DNA from: Anolis sagrei
Lineage: Eukaryota; Chordata; Lepidosauria; Squamata; Anolidae
Reading direction: 5' to 3'
Assembly (NCBI RefSeq): GCF_037176765.1
Contig: NC_090023.1
Coordinates: 54,080,866-54,144,865, forward strand
Length of the DNA stretch: 64,000 nt
The notes under the pieces are model-generated. The model was not told the origin of the DNA, did no database searches, and saw only the letters and a program-made list of their open reading frames with translations. The translations under genes and the position numbers were made by a program. Shown one piece after another: positions 30,471 through 42,400 of this stretch; the stretch's first letter is position 1; each line of letters begins with the position of its first letter.

Positions 30471-30889
30471 CCGCTTAGTGAAACATAAATACACTGAAAG
30501 GATAATGAGGTTTTTTAATTTACTTGTATATGGTCAAAATCCCTTTGCTTTGTTAATATTGCCAAATTGAGTCCTATGAGTATGCTAACCATTTTTAAAT
30601 GTTTATTCATTAATAAAATGATTATGTCAATGTGTTGATATTTTTTCTTATAATGGACTACGGCTGTGAACATTAGCAGAACTTTAAAACTTTGTATTTC
30701 TGTCCTTCCTTGCAATCGAATTCATTCTCCCAAGTCACTTTCTCAAAATAGACTTGGATGTTTGTAAAGTGAAACATTTCAATGAAAGTACTGAAAGATC
30801 CATGGGATGCTTGCGAAGTATTTTTCCAGTTCCCAAGCTTCTAGTATATTTTAGGACTGAGCAAAATGTGAAAGAATTGAAAGATTTGA

Positions 30890-31262
30890 GTTGAAAGAGA
30901 TCATAAGGGCCATCCAATCCAAACCCCTGGCATGCAGGAACACAATCAAAGCACAATCAATGCGATTTTCCTGCTTCTTGGAAGGGGGTTGGACTGGATG
31001 GTCCACAAGGTGTCTTCCAACTCTATAATTCACCCCAACAGATGGTCACCCAGCATCTGCTTAAAAACCTCCAGATAAGACTCCACCATACTCCAAGGCA
31101 GCATATTCCAATACTGAACATCTCTTACCATCAGAAAGTTCTTCCTAAGGCTTAGGTGGAATCTTGTTCTCTACAATTTGAATCCATTGCTCCATGTCCT
31201 AGTCTCCAGAGCAGAAGAAAACAAGTTTCCCTCCTCTTCAGTGTGATTGTGTTGGTTGCTTT
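30890..31262 (-). mobile_element. CR1 3' end with a second CR1 end nested in opposite orientation
   Basis: The outer copy is inverted (AAGGGCCATCCAATCC, ACCTCCAGATAAGACTCCAC, TTCCTAAGGCTTAGGTGGA). Inside, 30961-31030 is forward (GGTTGGACTGGATGGTCC, CTTCCAACTCTATAATTC). Confidence 0.75.
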
Positions 31263-31443
31263 GAATCTGTAGTTTCTTGTAGTTTTTCTTGAACTATCAA
31301 ATGTGAAGAACCAACATAATTGTCCCCCATTGTAAAATGGTGGTATCCCCCATAGGGGAGCTAGCCTTCAGCATCCTTCAATTACAAAGTATTTTCTCAG
31401 AGTAGAACAGAACCGAAGCTGTATCTGCAAATCTATTCAACAG

Positions 31444-33766
31444 TCTTGTTGAAGGCTTTCATGGTCTGAATCACTGGGTTGTTGTGAGTTTTCTGGGCTG
31501 TATGGCCATGTTCCAGAAGCATTCTCTCCTGACGTTTCACCCACATCTATGGTAAACATCCTCAGAGGTGAGATCTGTTGGAAACTAGGCAAGTGAGGTT
31601 TATAGATCTGTTGAATGTCAAAGGTGGGACAAAGAACTCTTGTCTGGCAAGTGTGAATGTTGCAATTGGCCAGCTTGATTAGCAATGAATAGCCTGGCAA
31701 TTGATACAGTGAGAGAACTTGAGACTTCGTGGCCACTTGCTGGGCCCATCCTCGACCGGTTCATCCCACTGGACGCAGGGGCTGTCGATAGACTCATAGC
31801 TGCAGCTAGACCAACCACATGCTCCCTCGATCCGTGTCCCTCTTGGTTGGTGAAATCCTGCTTGGAGGGATTACGCGACCCTCTGTTGAAGATTATAAAC
31901 AGCTCCCTTGAGCAAGGAGTTTTTCCAGAGGGTTTAAAAGAGGCGGTGGTCTCTCCCCTGCTGAAGAAACCAGACTTAGATTGTTCGGTTCCCTCCAGTT
32001 ACCGCCGAGTTTCGAACCTCTCGTTCCTGGGCAAGGTGATTGAGAGCAGCAGCGGAGCAGTTGCAGCAATTCCTAGACAACACAGCCAGACTAGATCCCT
32101 TCCAGTCCGGCTTCTGTGCGGGGCACGGGACAGAGACTGTGCTGGTCTCCATCACGGATCACCTTCGATGCCAGCTTGACCAGGGCGGGTCAGCGCTGGT
32201 CTCACAGCAGCATTTGACACAGTTGACCACAATCTTTTGACCCACCGCTTTGCTGTTGCTGGAGTCAGGGGGACAGCTTTAAACTGGCTGTCCTCCTTTC
32301 TTCACAACCGTGGACAGCGAGAGGAGAGGGGAGGCCTGGTCTCTGAGAGGTCCCCTCTATCTTGTGAGGTTCCTCAAGGGGCCATTCTCTCCCCTCTGTT
32401 ATTTAACATCTATATGCGACCACTTGCTCAGCTGGTTCGAAGTTTTGGGCTTAAGTGTTATCAGTACGCCGATGACACTCAGCTGGTGCTGAAGATGGAA
32501 GGCCAACCAGACTCTGTACCTGATTGTTTCCATCAGTGCCTCGAGGCTGTTACTGGATGGTTGCGTGCCAGCAGGTTGAGGGTGAATCCAGCAAAGACGG
32601 AGATCCTATGGCTGGGTCGACCGGGCAGTGGATGGCGAGGCGTTACGCCCGTCATCATTGGTAGAGTCTGGGAGTCCTTTTGGACCCTCTGCTGACGATG
32701 GAGGCCCAGGTCTCCGACGTTAGCAGAACCGCCTTCTTTCATCTGCGGCAGGCTAGACGGCTGGCCCCCTACCTGTCCAGGGACGACCTAGCTACGGTGA
32801 TCCAGGCCACGGTCATCTCAAGACTGGACTACTGTAACGCCCTCTACATTGGACTTTCTCTGTCGGTGATCTGGAAGCTCAAGTTGGTACAAAATGCAGC
32901 TGCTCGGCTTCTTGCGGGAATTCCGATGAGATGCCACATAACACCAATCTTACTACAGCTGCATTGGTTACCAATTGAGCACCGGATCACTTTCAAAGTG
33001 ATGGTACTCACCTTTAAGGCCTTGCATGGTCTGGGACCGATGTACCTGAGGGACCGTCTCACCCCCTACCAACCCCAGAGATCCCTCCATTCTGAGGACC
33101 AAGATCTATTGGAAATTCCCAGTGTCAAGACTTTGCGTCTAACAGCAACCAGACGCAGAGCCTTCACAGCAGTGGCACCATCACTTTGGAATACTCTGCC
33201 ACCTGAAGTACGGACCTTGAGGGACTTACCAGCTTTCCGCACGGCATGTAAGACATACCTGTTTCGACAGGCTTTTAATGTTTGATATTGCTGTTTTTAA
33301 ATTGTTTTAAATTGCTTTTAAATTTTGTTAGATTTTAGCCATTCTTGTAAGCCGCTGCGAGCCCCAGGGGAGTGGCGGCATATAAGTTCTAATAATAAAT
33401 AAAAATAAAATAAAGCTTGACTGCTTCCTGCCTGGTGGAATCCTTTGTTGGGAGGTGTTAACTAGCCCTCATTGTTTCCTGTTTGGAATTCCCATTTTCT
33501 GAGTGTTCTTAACTTTAATGTACAGCTAACACCTCCCAACAAAGATTCTCCCAGGCAGGAAACAGCCAGGCTTTGAAGCTGCCAGGGCATTCAATGCTAA
33601 TCAAGCTGGCCCATTGCAACAGATATATAAACCCCACGATATATAAACCCCACTTGCCTAGTTTTCACAATCTCTGAGGATGCCTGCCATAGATGTGGGT
33701 GAAGCATCAGGAGAGAATGCTTCTGGAACATGGCTATACATCCCAGAAAACTCACAGCAACCTATC
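31444..33766. mobile_element. Penelope-like ends in inverted pair, split by L2
   Basis: 31444-31690 is the inverted 3' end (TGGGCTGTATGGCCATG, TTCCAGAAGCATTCTCTCC, GACGTTTCACCCACATC). 33418-33766 continues the inverted part, then turns to forward orientation (CTAACACCTCCCAACAAAG, GAATGCTTCTGGAACATGG, CAGAAAACTCACAGCAACC). Two 3' parts therefore face apart. An L2 LINE occupies 31691-33417. Confidence 0.6.
31691..33417 (+). mobile_element. L2-like LINE, degenerate, nearly complete RT and C-terminus
   Basis: Blocks in order: FPEGLKEAVVSPLLKKPDLD (about 31920), SSYRRVSNLSFLGKVIE, DPFQSGFCAGHGTETVLVSI, ALNWLSSFLHNR, EVPQGAILSPLLFNIYMRP, YQYADDTQLVL (32460), RLRVNPAKTEILWLG, then LDYCNALYIGL, NAAARLLAGIP, LHWLPIEHRITFKVM, RRRAFTAVAPSLWNTLPPEV and TACKTYLFRQAF ending 33285. 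The 3' tail GTAAGCCGCTGCGAGCCCC and GTGGCGGCATATAAG ends in an A-rich repeat. At least three frame changes (about 32050, 32200, 32680) break it. The 5' endonuclease part is missing. Confidence 0.88.
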
Positions 33767-33774
33767 TTCAACAG

Positions 33775-35681
33775 TATTTGCAAATATTTCCAACTTAAGA
33801 TGAAATACCGGTACATATTTACAGATCAATAGGGTTATATACCCATAGTTGATATTCACAGAACTTTCTGCAAGAATCCATGTATTCTTCGCTTCATTTA
33901 TTTTTGAATTCTTGATTCATTTTAAGAATATGACCAGCGGTAAGCAATGGTTACTTATATTTATTATATACATACCTGTCTTTTTAAAAAGACAGTTTGG
34001 ATATGTTTCTTTTAAACACAATTCCACTGAGTGTAATGGTGTTTCTTCTGAGGTAAGTGGTATAAGACGGCAGATTCTTTGATCACTTGATACCTTTGAA
34101 CTGTTTTCCTTCCAGTAATATACCTAGCTTTATCAAATGAATATAGCACTGGAGGAGCAAAATGCTTTTATTTGATTTTACAAAATCTGTAAAAAGGAAA
34201 ACTTACTCAAAGTACCGTAGTGCCACATAAAGTCTTTTTTTTATGTAATTATAAAACCCAATTATATATGTACTGGGGACTCCTTTGACCCTTTTTTGAT
34301 CAAGAAAAAAACATAAATCTATTTTATCAAGGAGTCCCTAGGCTCGCAAATATCATTGCTGATGTTCTGTTCAAATGGAGAACACGGCCAGATGATACAG
34401 TCACAGTAATTGCTTTGTCCTGTTTGGTGACAATCAGCAGTTATTTCCTTGGTCATTTGCATTTACATGATTAGTGTCAGCTCCATAATGCATTTCCCCA
34501 TCTTGCAGTAATGTTGCTACACAGACAACATGAATATATTCCTATATTACATTGATACCCACTATTTTACTAAATTAGAAGCAATTCAAACCCAAGTAAA
34601 CCCATTAACCTTAAATAGGAAAACATTCACCATCCCAGTGAGTGTGTAAGAATGGGATTTAACATAGAACATAAATACTACCTTGGACAATGAAACATAT
34701 TTTCAAAGTTAATACTTATTCAATGAAAAATGCTGCATAGCAGTATATACAAATGCTATTCCAAGAAAAAAAAAGAAGATGCTATCTCCAGCTTTGGAAG
34801 TAATGTACATAGTTTGTAGCAGCAACTGCTGTGGAGTTCACATAACTTCAGTGCTATGTAGATTGAGATAATGGCTTAACGTTACATCTTTCACAATTCA
34901 AAGGTTAAAAGAAACCAAGCACTATGTACACAAAGGCACAGACTTCTCTTCAAGTTAGCTATGTTACAGTACGACAAGTTATTTAGTAGCCTCCTTGCAA
35001 CCAATTTTGCGAGCACATACTACTGTGAGTCTACCACCTTGCACCAAGAGAAGAGTCCATTAATTGGACAGAAGTTTTGTAATAAGATCTTGGACTATGT
35101 TAGAAGTGTACATTTAATTAAATTTAAGGCTGAGGAAAGAGTAGGTTTTCCAAGAAGGCGCTTAATGAAATACCTAGTCATTTATATCTTTCACTTGAAG
35201 ATAAAAATTGTCACCTTCCAACTAAAAAAAAGAAAAAGAGGTTTCATTTAAAGTCATTTTTTTCATGTCAGGAGCGACTTGAGAAACTGCATTGAACTGA
35301 GATGTCATTGAAACACTTACTGCAAAATCAGAAACCTAAAAGAAAACAGGGATTTCTTGAATGCAGATTATTTTGGGTTTAAAAGATGATGAATGTAACC
35401 TATTCAAATTTAGACCACATGTAACAGATGCTCCTGTTTCGAGCAGATCCAAATTTGGTAAAGTGTACACAACTCTGCATCTCTGATGCACTTCATATTA
35501 TTCTTTTCAACCTATTATAACTACAGCTTTCCCAACCATTCCTAGAGTTTACTGTCACCAGTAATGGCTTATGCAAGGTTTGCAAGGGAATTTGGTTTTT
35601 TATTGAAGCCTGTGTCGGATGTTCATGTGTGCCCCCGACACCGGAGTGATTGTAGAAGGTAGGCTGCGTGTCACTATGAGG
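33775..35681 (-). other. Intergenic and likely CHMP2B 3' UTR
   Basis: Largely unique. A short SINE type B fragment (TTTTCATGTCAGGAGCGAC) lies at 35258-35290. A weak stem pairs GGGGACTCCTTTGA (34274) with TCAAGGAGTCCC (34325). The two convergent genes end on either side. Confidence 0.45.
35599..35604 (-). terminator. Candidate proximal CHMP2B poly(A) signal
   Basis: AATAAA on the - strand, about 80 nt after the stop. Another lies at 34167-34172, which would give a 3' UTR near 1.5 kb. Which is used cannot be told from sequence. Confidence 0.3.
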
Positions 35682-35795
35682 TTAATCTACTCCCAGGGCT
35701 TTGAGCTGCCGCTCAATCTCTTCATCTGAAATCGTGGTACTTTGGGACGTCGATGCAGATGGTATGCCTCTGGCAGCTGAAGGAGCCTTGGCCAT
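35682..35795 (-). CDS. CHMP2B: CHMP2B coding exon 6
   Basis: Encodes MAKAPSAARGIPSASTSQST, then TISDEEIERQLKALGVD and stop TAA. The final segment is the MIT-interacting motif that binds VPS4. The acceptor is TTAAATAG. Confidence 0.96.
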   Translation of the reverse strand: MAKAPSAARGIPSASTSQSTTISDEEIERQLKALGVD

Positions 35796-38700
35796 CTATT
35801 TAAAAGAAAAATGAGAGAAAATGAGACTAGCAAGAAATATACCACTTGTGATGACAAAACATACAGACAAAAGGAGAGCTGCTAAAAATGATGTTTCAAG
35901 GGCAAGGGGAGATTCCATCTCAAGGGCAGGGAGAAATAATGTCTTTATACCTTTCCAGATATTTCAATTCCAATTTCATCAAGAACTTGATTCACAATAT
36001 CTTGACTTTCCTGTTCTTCATCAGAATCATTGAAGATATCATCCAAGGTGTCATTGACTTGAAAAAATAAAATAAAAATCAGAAGTTTATTAACACAGGA
36101 ACAGTATTAATATGTCTCAATATCACTTTTATTTCCCAACATATGATAGTTTTGTTGTTTATTTAATTTATAGAACTTTAGCGCATGCAGAGTTCATTTT
36201 CTAATGGAACGCTTGAAAGTTATCTCACACAACCAGGAATCATAACAGTTAGGAAATCTTCTTACTTGACTGTCCATTTCATAGAATCATAAGATCATAG
36301 AGTTGGAAGAGATCTCATGGGCCATCCAGTCTAACTAGCACCCCTTGGCTTGATCTTAAAATCTTCCTTCTATAAATTTTAGAATTAGAATAAGTTAAAC
36401 TAACTTGTGCACAGGTTAAATACCCTAAAGCAGTGGTTCTTGACCTGTGGGTCCCCAGTTATTTTGGCCTTCAACTCCCAGAAATCCTAACTTAACTGCT
36501 GGTAAACTAGCTGGGAATTGTAGGCCAAAACATCTGGAGACCCACAGGTCAAGAACCACTGCCATAAAGACAACAGATCTTGTCTGATTCTGGTAGCTAA
36601 ACAGGATCAGCTCTGGTTAGTACTTAGATGTGAGACAGGCAATGAATACTGGATGCTGCAAGCTCTATTTCAGAGCAAGAAATTGGCAAAACCACTTTTC
36701 TGCAAAATGCATGGGGTTGCTACAGATTGACAGGTGACTTGAAGACATTCACACACACTGTGAACAGATAATTAAGAATCTAAACAAAAGTAATTCAAAC
36801 AGAAATCCATTAACCTGATTTTGACATTGCAGGCTTAGCAAACCCGATAAAGAATTGGGGGACGTTAAAAAAAACCAAGAACATTAATTAACTCACTCAT
36901 TTCTTCTGTCATTTCCATTTTCATGTTTTCTTTCTGGAAGTTCTGCATAGTTTGCAATGTCTTTTGTGGATCCATCTTTTTATTCACAGCTTGCATGGTC
37001 TAGCAATATACAATTTATATTTAAGAATATAGAAATGTAAATACCACAATGGGAAAAAAAACCCTCATTTATAAATTTTCAAAAGTAAAAAAAAAAAAAC
37101 TTTTTAAGGCCACATGTTTCCTATGTAATTTGAGATACACAATCTTACAGTACATGATCACTTGAAACTATAAAAACTCGCACACTGGAATGCAACTTTG
37201 AATAGCAATCAAACCTTGTGCAATTACACAATAGCTATTGCTAATACAGTAGAGTCTCACTTATCCAACATAAATGGGCCGGCAGAACATTGGGTAAGCG
37301 AAAATGTTGGATAATAAGGAGAGATTAAGGAAATACCTATTAAATGTCAAATTACATTATGATTTTACAAATTGAGCACCAAAGTATCATGTTTTACAAC
37401 AAACTGACAGAAAAAGCAGTTCAATACAGGGCAATATGATGTAGTAATTACTGTATTTACGAATTTAGCACCAAAACATAGCAATGTTTTGAAACAGCTT
37501 TGGATATGGGCAGGAGGCAGACTGCGTTGGATAATACAGAACGTTGGATGAGCGAAGGCTGGATAAGAGAGACTCTACTTATTTCTGGTATTGATATGGT
37601 CTGAACAAATTACTAATTACTCAAAGAGACCTTGGGCCCCTCTTCTTACTTCCTCCCTCGTTAATGAGAAGCGCTCAGAAGCTCTGTTTTTTAATTAACC
37701 ACTGTTCAGCTTCACACTCTAAATTTTACTAAATTTAACTCTACATTTTAGTTAATCTTAATCAGGGTTTATTGAAACAAGTCAACTTCATAAATTATAG
37801 TCGGACATTAGCTTGTGTCAGGTAAACCAGACTTAAGTTTCAGAGAAAGCATCACTTTCTCTGATGTAGAGGTAGCTTGCTTTCTCTTATCTTTTAGCTG
37901 CGACATACATTTTACAGGATTTTTGAGGGGTGGGGATGACTTTTTATAGATATTTTCCACAATGTACATTAGAGAGTGGAGGGATTTTACAGGATTTTGA
38001 GTTATCTTTCATATACTTCTGAATAACTGGAAAATTGACCATGTAGCTTACCACTGTGCTTGCTCTTGTATTATTTTACTTATCTTTTTTCATGTTTGAT
38101 AAACCACACTGAAATATCTATTATTGAGGGTGTCACACACAAAGAAATAACTTTTGTCACATTCCTGCAATATCAAATTTACAGAAAGCAAACTTTGATC
38201 CATAAATGTAGAAGAAGGCTGATTTACACAGTGAAATGAAAAACATTTGCTGGCATAAAAGTTCTTGTTTGAATGTGTATTGTGTGAGGTTAACAGGCAT
38301 ATTCTGATATATTTTGTTGATTTTTTTTTACAAAAAGCATCTGTATAACATTATTGAGATATAGTGACAACTTAGTTTATAAGAATAGTTTTCAGGTTAG
38401 ATCCTCGAACTTTTCAAGGGACAAAAACACTTATTTGTTAGGTACCAAAACCTCGTGGCTTTGTAATGATGAATAAGGACATTGCAGTGAACCAGAAGAA
38501 AGGTAAGAAAGATAAGTTCCCCAAATCAAATACCAGCGCTTCCATATACTTCCAAATTCTCCCAAACTACAGTCCAAGGTAAGAATTCTAATTCGGTGAG
38601 AATAGGAGACACTCCACCAGCTCATGCTTTCAGTGCCTCTAATTCATTGGTTCTTGACCTGTGGGTCCCCAGGTGTTTTGGCCTACAACTCCCAGAAATG

Positions 38701-39053
38701 CCAGCCAATTTACTAGCTGTTAGGATTTCTGGGAGTTGAAGGCCAAAACATCTGGGGACCCACAGGTTGAGAACCACTGCTCTAACTGGAGGGCAAGAAA
38801 ATGTCTCCATATATTTGCTCTGCCATACAGTTTCAGAGAAATTTCAAAAGACGTCTGTCACCAAAATCAAAGGGACATTATGAGGATAAAATGAGATATC
38901 TCTATGTATTCTAACCAATGTAATCTATGGGATACTAATGTGAGAACAGATAAGGACAGTGGTCCCAACCTTTGGGCCTCCAGGTGTTTTGGACTTCAAC
39001 TTCCAAAAATCCCAGCCACCTTACCAGCTGTTAGAAACAATCCTGGGACAATC

Positions 39054-39104
<51 letters not shown>

Positions 39105-39434
39105 TTGATCAATATAATAAAAACTTGTATATTCTCTTTTGTAATGCGTGAAATACTTCTTCAGAAAATGTTTCACTCAATTTGAGAACCTTAAATTGAC
39201 AACTGAAACTTTTGGTCTCTATTTGGCAAGGTTTCCATGGTTAAAAAAAGATTGCACAGGCTCCCAACTCCAAAGAGTGGTCTTTTCTTGGTCAATGGGT
39301 GGATAGGAGGTGCTTGCTAACTGAGCCAAACCCATGCCTGTTGACCACATAAGTCAAAGAGAAAGAGGCGTTCATTTCTCATTGGCCAGAAAGGACAAGA
39401 GACAATGTTAGCTGGTAGAGATAAGCCAAAGTAT

Positions 39435-39465
<31 letters not shown>

Positions 39466-42400
39466 CTATATTTGTATATCGTCTTTCTCAGACTATCAGC
39501 GACTCAAGGCGGTTTAAAAGTATAAAACCACTGTTGTAAAATACACCATTTCTTAAAGTTTTGGAATAAATCTGTTTTTTTCTTTTGATACTAGAGACAC
39601 CCGCATCGATTATTGCCTGCCTTTTGAGCCCACCAAGCTAATTGTTACCCAGGGCTGACAATTCAAAAGGCTTAATACTATACCAAGTTTGTATGTACAA
39701 TAGTTTACAGAACCAAGCACCTGCAGATTTAAGACTCTACAGAATAAAAAAAAAACAGCCTACAGAATTTCAATATTTCCTGTGAAAATCTGATACATAT
39801 CTATAGTAGCCTATGGAGACCGCTGACATCTTGAAGAGGAAGATATCAAGAGCGGGAGTGTGACTGCTGGTGGATTGTCGCTTACCTTCTTCTGGTGATC
39901 TTTATTCTAAGGCACTGAAGTCTAAATCCCTACCTTCTCTATCTATAATTTACTCCTACCCACAAAAGCTACCTCCCACTATAAAATCTAAACCCTAACT
40001 GTCATTTTTCATTCTCTAGTTCCAAACATCATATTCCAGCCAATCAGAATTCACCACATTCTTCCATTCTAACTCCGCATCCCTAATGCACAGGTTAGTA
40101 TTTTAGAAGGATTATGGTAAGTTTACTTTATCATAATCCTTCTAAAATACTGACCTGTAAAAAGCCACATGTCTGTTACCTCCATACATGCACCTTTCAC
40201 ACTTTCACAGCTCATTAAATAGTCAAAAGCAAGTGTTTCCATGGTCACACAGTCAAAAATAGGGTTATATTATACTTTTTTCACTTCAATTGCAAAACAA
40301 AGTGACAGAGAGAAACTAGAAGGGGAATAATAGGCAAATCCCCCCCCCCCCATAGATTTATATGCCAGGTTGTATATAAAGTTGTATATAAGATTATATA
40401 TAATATAATATTGTCACATATTTTGAGACTTTAGTTAGTGGTCAGCCACATATCAGTTTAGCTTCTTTGAATAAGACAATCTATAAGCAGTTGAAGTTAT
40501 AACTGGGTGGCAGCCAGGTTGCTCACTGGAGTGGTGTACAGGGGGCATACAACCCCCGCTGTTACGTCAGCTCCATTTGCTGCCAGTCTGCTACCAAACA
40601 CAATTCAAGGTGCTGGCTTTAGTCTATAAAGCCCTAAATGGTTCCAGCCCAGTTTACCTGTCTGAACATATCTCCCCCTAATAACCACCTTGGAGATCTT
40701 CTGGTAGGCCCTACTGTTGATCCCACCTCCTTTGCAAGTGCAACTGGTGAGGATGAGACACAGGGCCCTCGGCTGTGGAACTTCCTCCCAAGCAACATTA
40801 GATCAGCCCCCTCCCTCCTAGCCTTCAGAAGGGGAGTAAAAACCTGGCTCTCGGACAAGGACTTTGGAGAAGCAGGGCAACAATATAGTATAATTGGAAT
40901 ATGTGCCGTGAATACGGAACGGCCTCAGACTACGATTTTTGGATGGCGTGTTTTTAATATTGAATGTAATTTTTTAAATTTTTAATATGTATTAATTTTA
41001 ATTTAATGGATTTTAAGCTTAATGTTGTATGTGTTTAAAGCACTGAATAACTGCCATATATAAGCCACCGTGAGTCCCCCCTTGGGTTAGAGAATGGCGG
41101 GGGTAATAGCGTAAATAAATAAATAAATAAAGCTAACTGTAAGCTACATTTCATGCAGTAAAACATTACTGACTGGCAACAACAGGATACTTTGCTTACC
41201 TTTGCTGTTGTTGACATTGCTCCTGCCATCTTCATCTGGGAGTTCATAAGTTTAGTTTGCGTCGACATGGATGTAACTTTTGAGCTAACGGCATAGGTTC
41301 GAGTCTTCTGTTTTCTCAGCTGCACAAGCTGCTTTGCTAGCACCTTACATGCTTCTTTGTTTCCTGTCTTAGCCATTTTCTTTATTTCTAACTCCTATTG
41401 GTTAAAAATAAAGTTGTGTTTATATGGTGTGTTTCATCCCTAACATAATAATTTCTTTCAGGCAATGGCTACACAAGTAGAGAACCAAAGTGACCAATCT
41501 TTTATTTATTTATTTAAATATTTATTTATTATTTTATCATAGTTCAATACATTTGTTATACATTGTTTATTTTGCAGCAGATTCATATTATTCAATACAA
41601 TCTATCATACTTTAACTTTTGTCATCTACTGTTAGTTTTCTACTTATACATATCTTCTATCACTCATCCCTGTGCTCCCCCCCCTCCCTCCCAAGCCACA
41701 GCTTTTACATATCATCTGTCCAAAATTTCAATTCTTCCTGTGGAGGTAACTTTCCTTCTTTCTTTTTAAATATTTTTTCAATAAATTTTCTCCATATTTC
41801 ATCAAAATCACTTTGTTTCCATATACCTCTTTTAACTTTTGATATATATGTCAGCTTATCATTTATTGCCAATTTCCATACTTCCTTGTACCACTCCGCT
41901 ATTTGTATATTTATTTCTCTTTTCCAATTCCTTGCTATAAGCAGTCTTGCTATTGTTAATAAGTTTGTTATCGCATCTTTATACTCTTTTTAATTGTTTA
42001 TTCTTATATAATGGTAATAAAGCTATACTAGGACTTGATTCTATTTTAATGTTCATTATATCCTCTATTTCTCTAAATACTCCCCCCCCCCCCCAAATTA
42101 TTTACATATTTACATAGTGCCCAATCTTTTAAAAACAAAACCATTTTGGTGATACTCCTTCGGGAAAGGGGAAAATTATTCAGAAACCAAAAACTACAGA
42201 ATACAATCACAAACCCCTGTTTTCTCTTTGCCATGATCATTTTAGTTACATTACTTATAAAATATGAAGGAAGAGTCCTTGATCTACTCACCAGTTGTTT
42301 TTCCTGTCTCTCCAAAGCAGCCCGGTCTCTTACTATAGCTCTCTGTGTGCCTCTTAGTTCCTTGTTCTGTTCTTTAATTATATCTGAAACATAAAATATT

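Noticed and set aside
32680-33285. 201-residue open frame that could be taken as a host gene
   Set aside because: It is the C-terminal part of the L2 LINE (RRRAFTAVAPSLWN and similar) and continues into a LINE 3' tail.
31436-33774. TTCAACAG on both sides of the fold-back element as an 8-bp target duplication
   Set aside because: The right-hand copy can equally be part of the element's own end (CTTCAACA), so it is not evidence of insertion.
34270-34340. Short stem GGGGACTCCTTTGA with TCAAGGAGTCCC
   Set aside because: Only about 12 paired bases with a long A/T-rich loop; expected by chance in a 64-kb window.
34961-35251. 96-residue + strand frame
   Set aside because: No family resemblance; it lies in the probable CHMP2B 3' UTR on the opposite strand.
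36576-36665. 5S rRNA gene
   Set aside because: The 5S-like head has many changes and continues into a SINE body; it is a SINE, not a functional rRNA gene.
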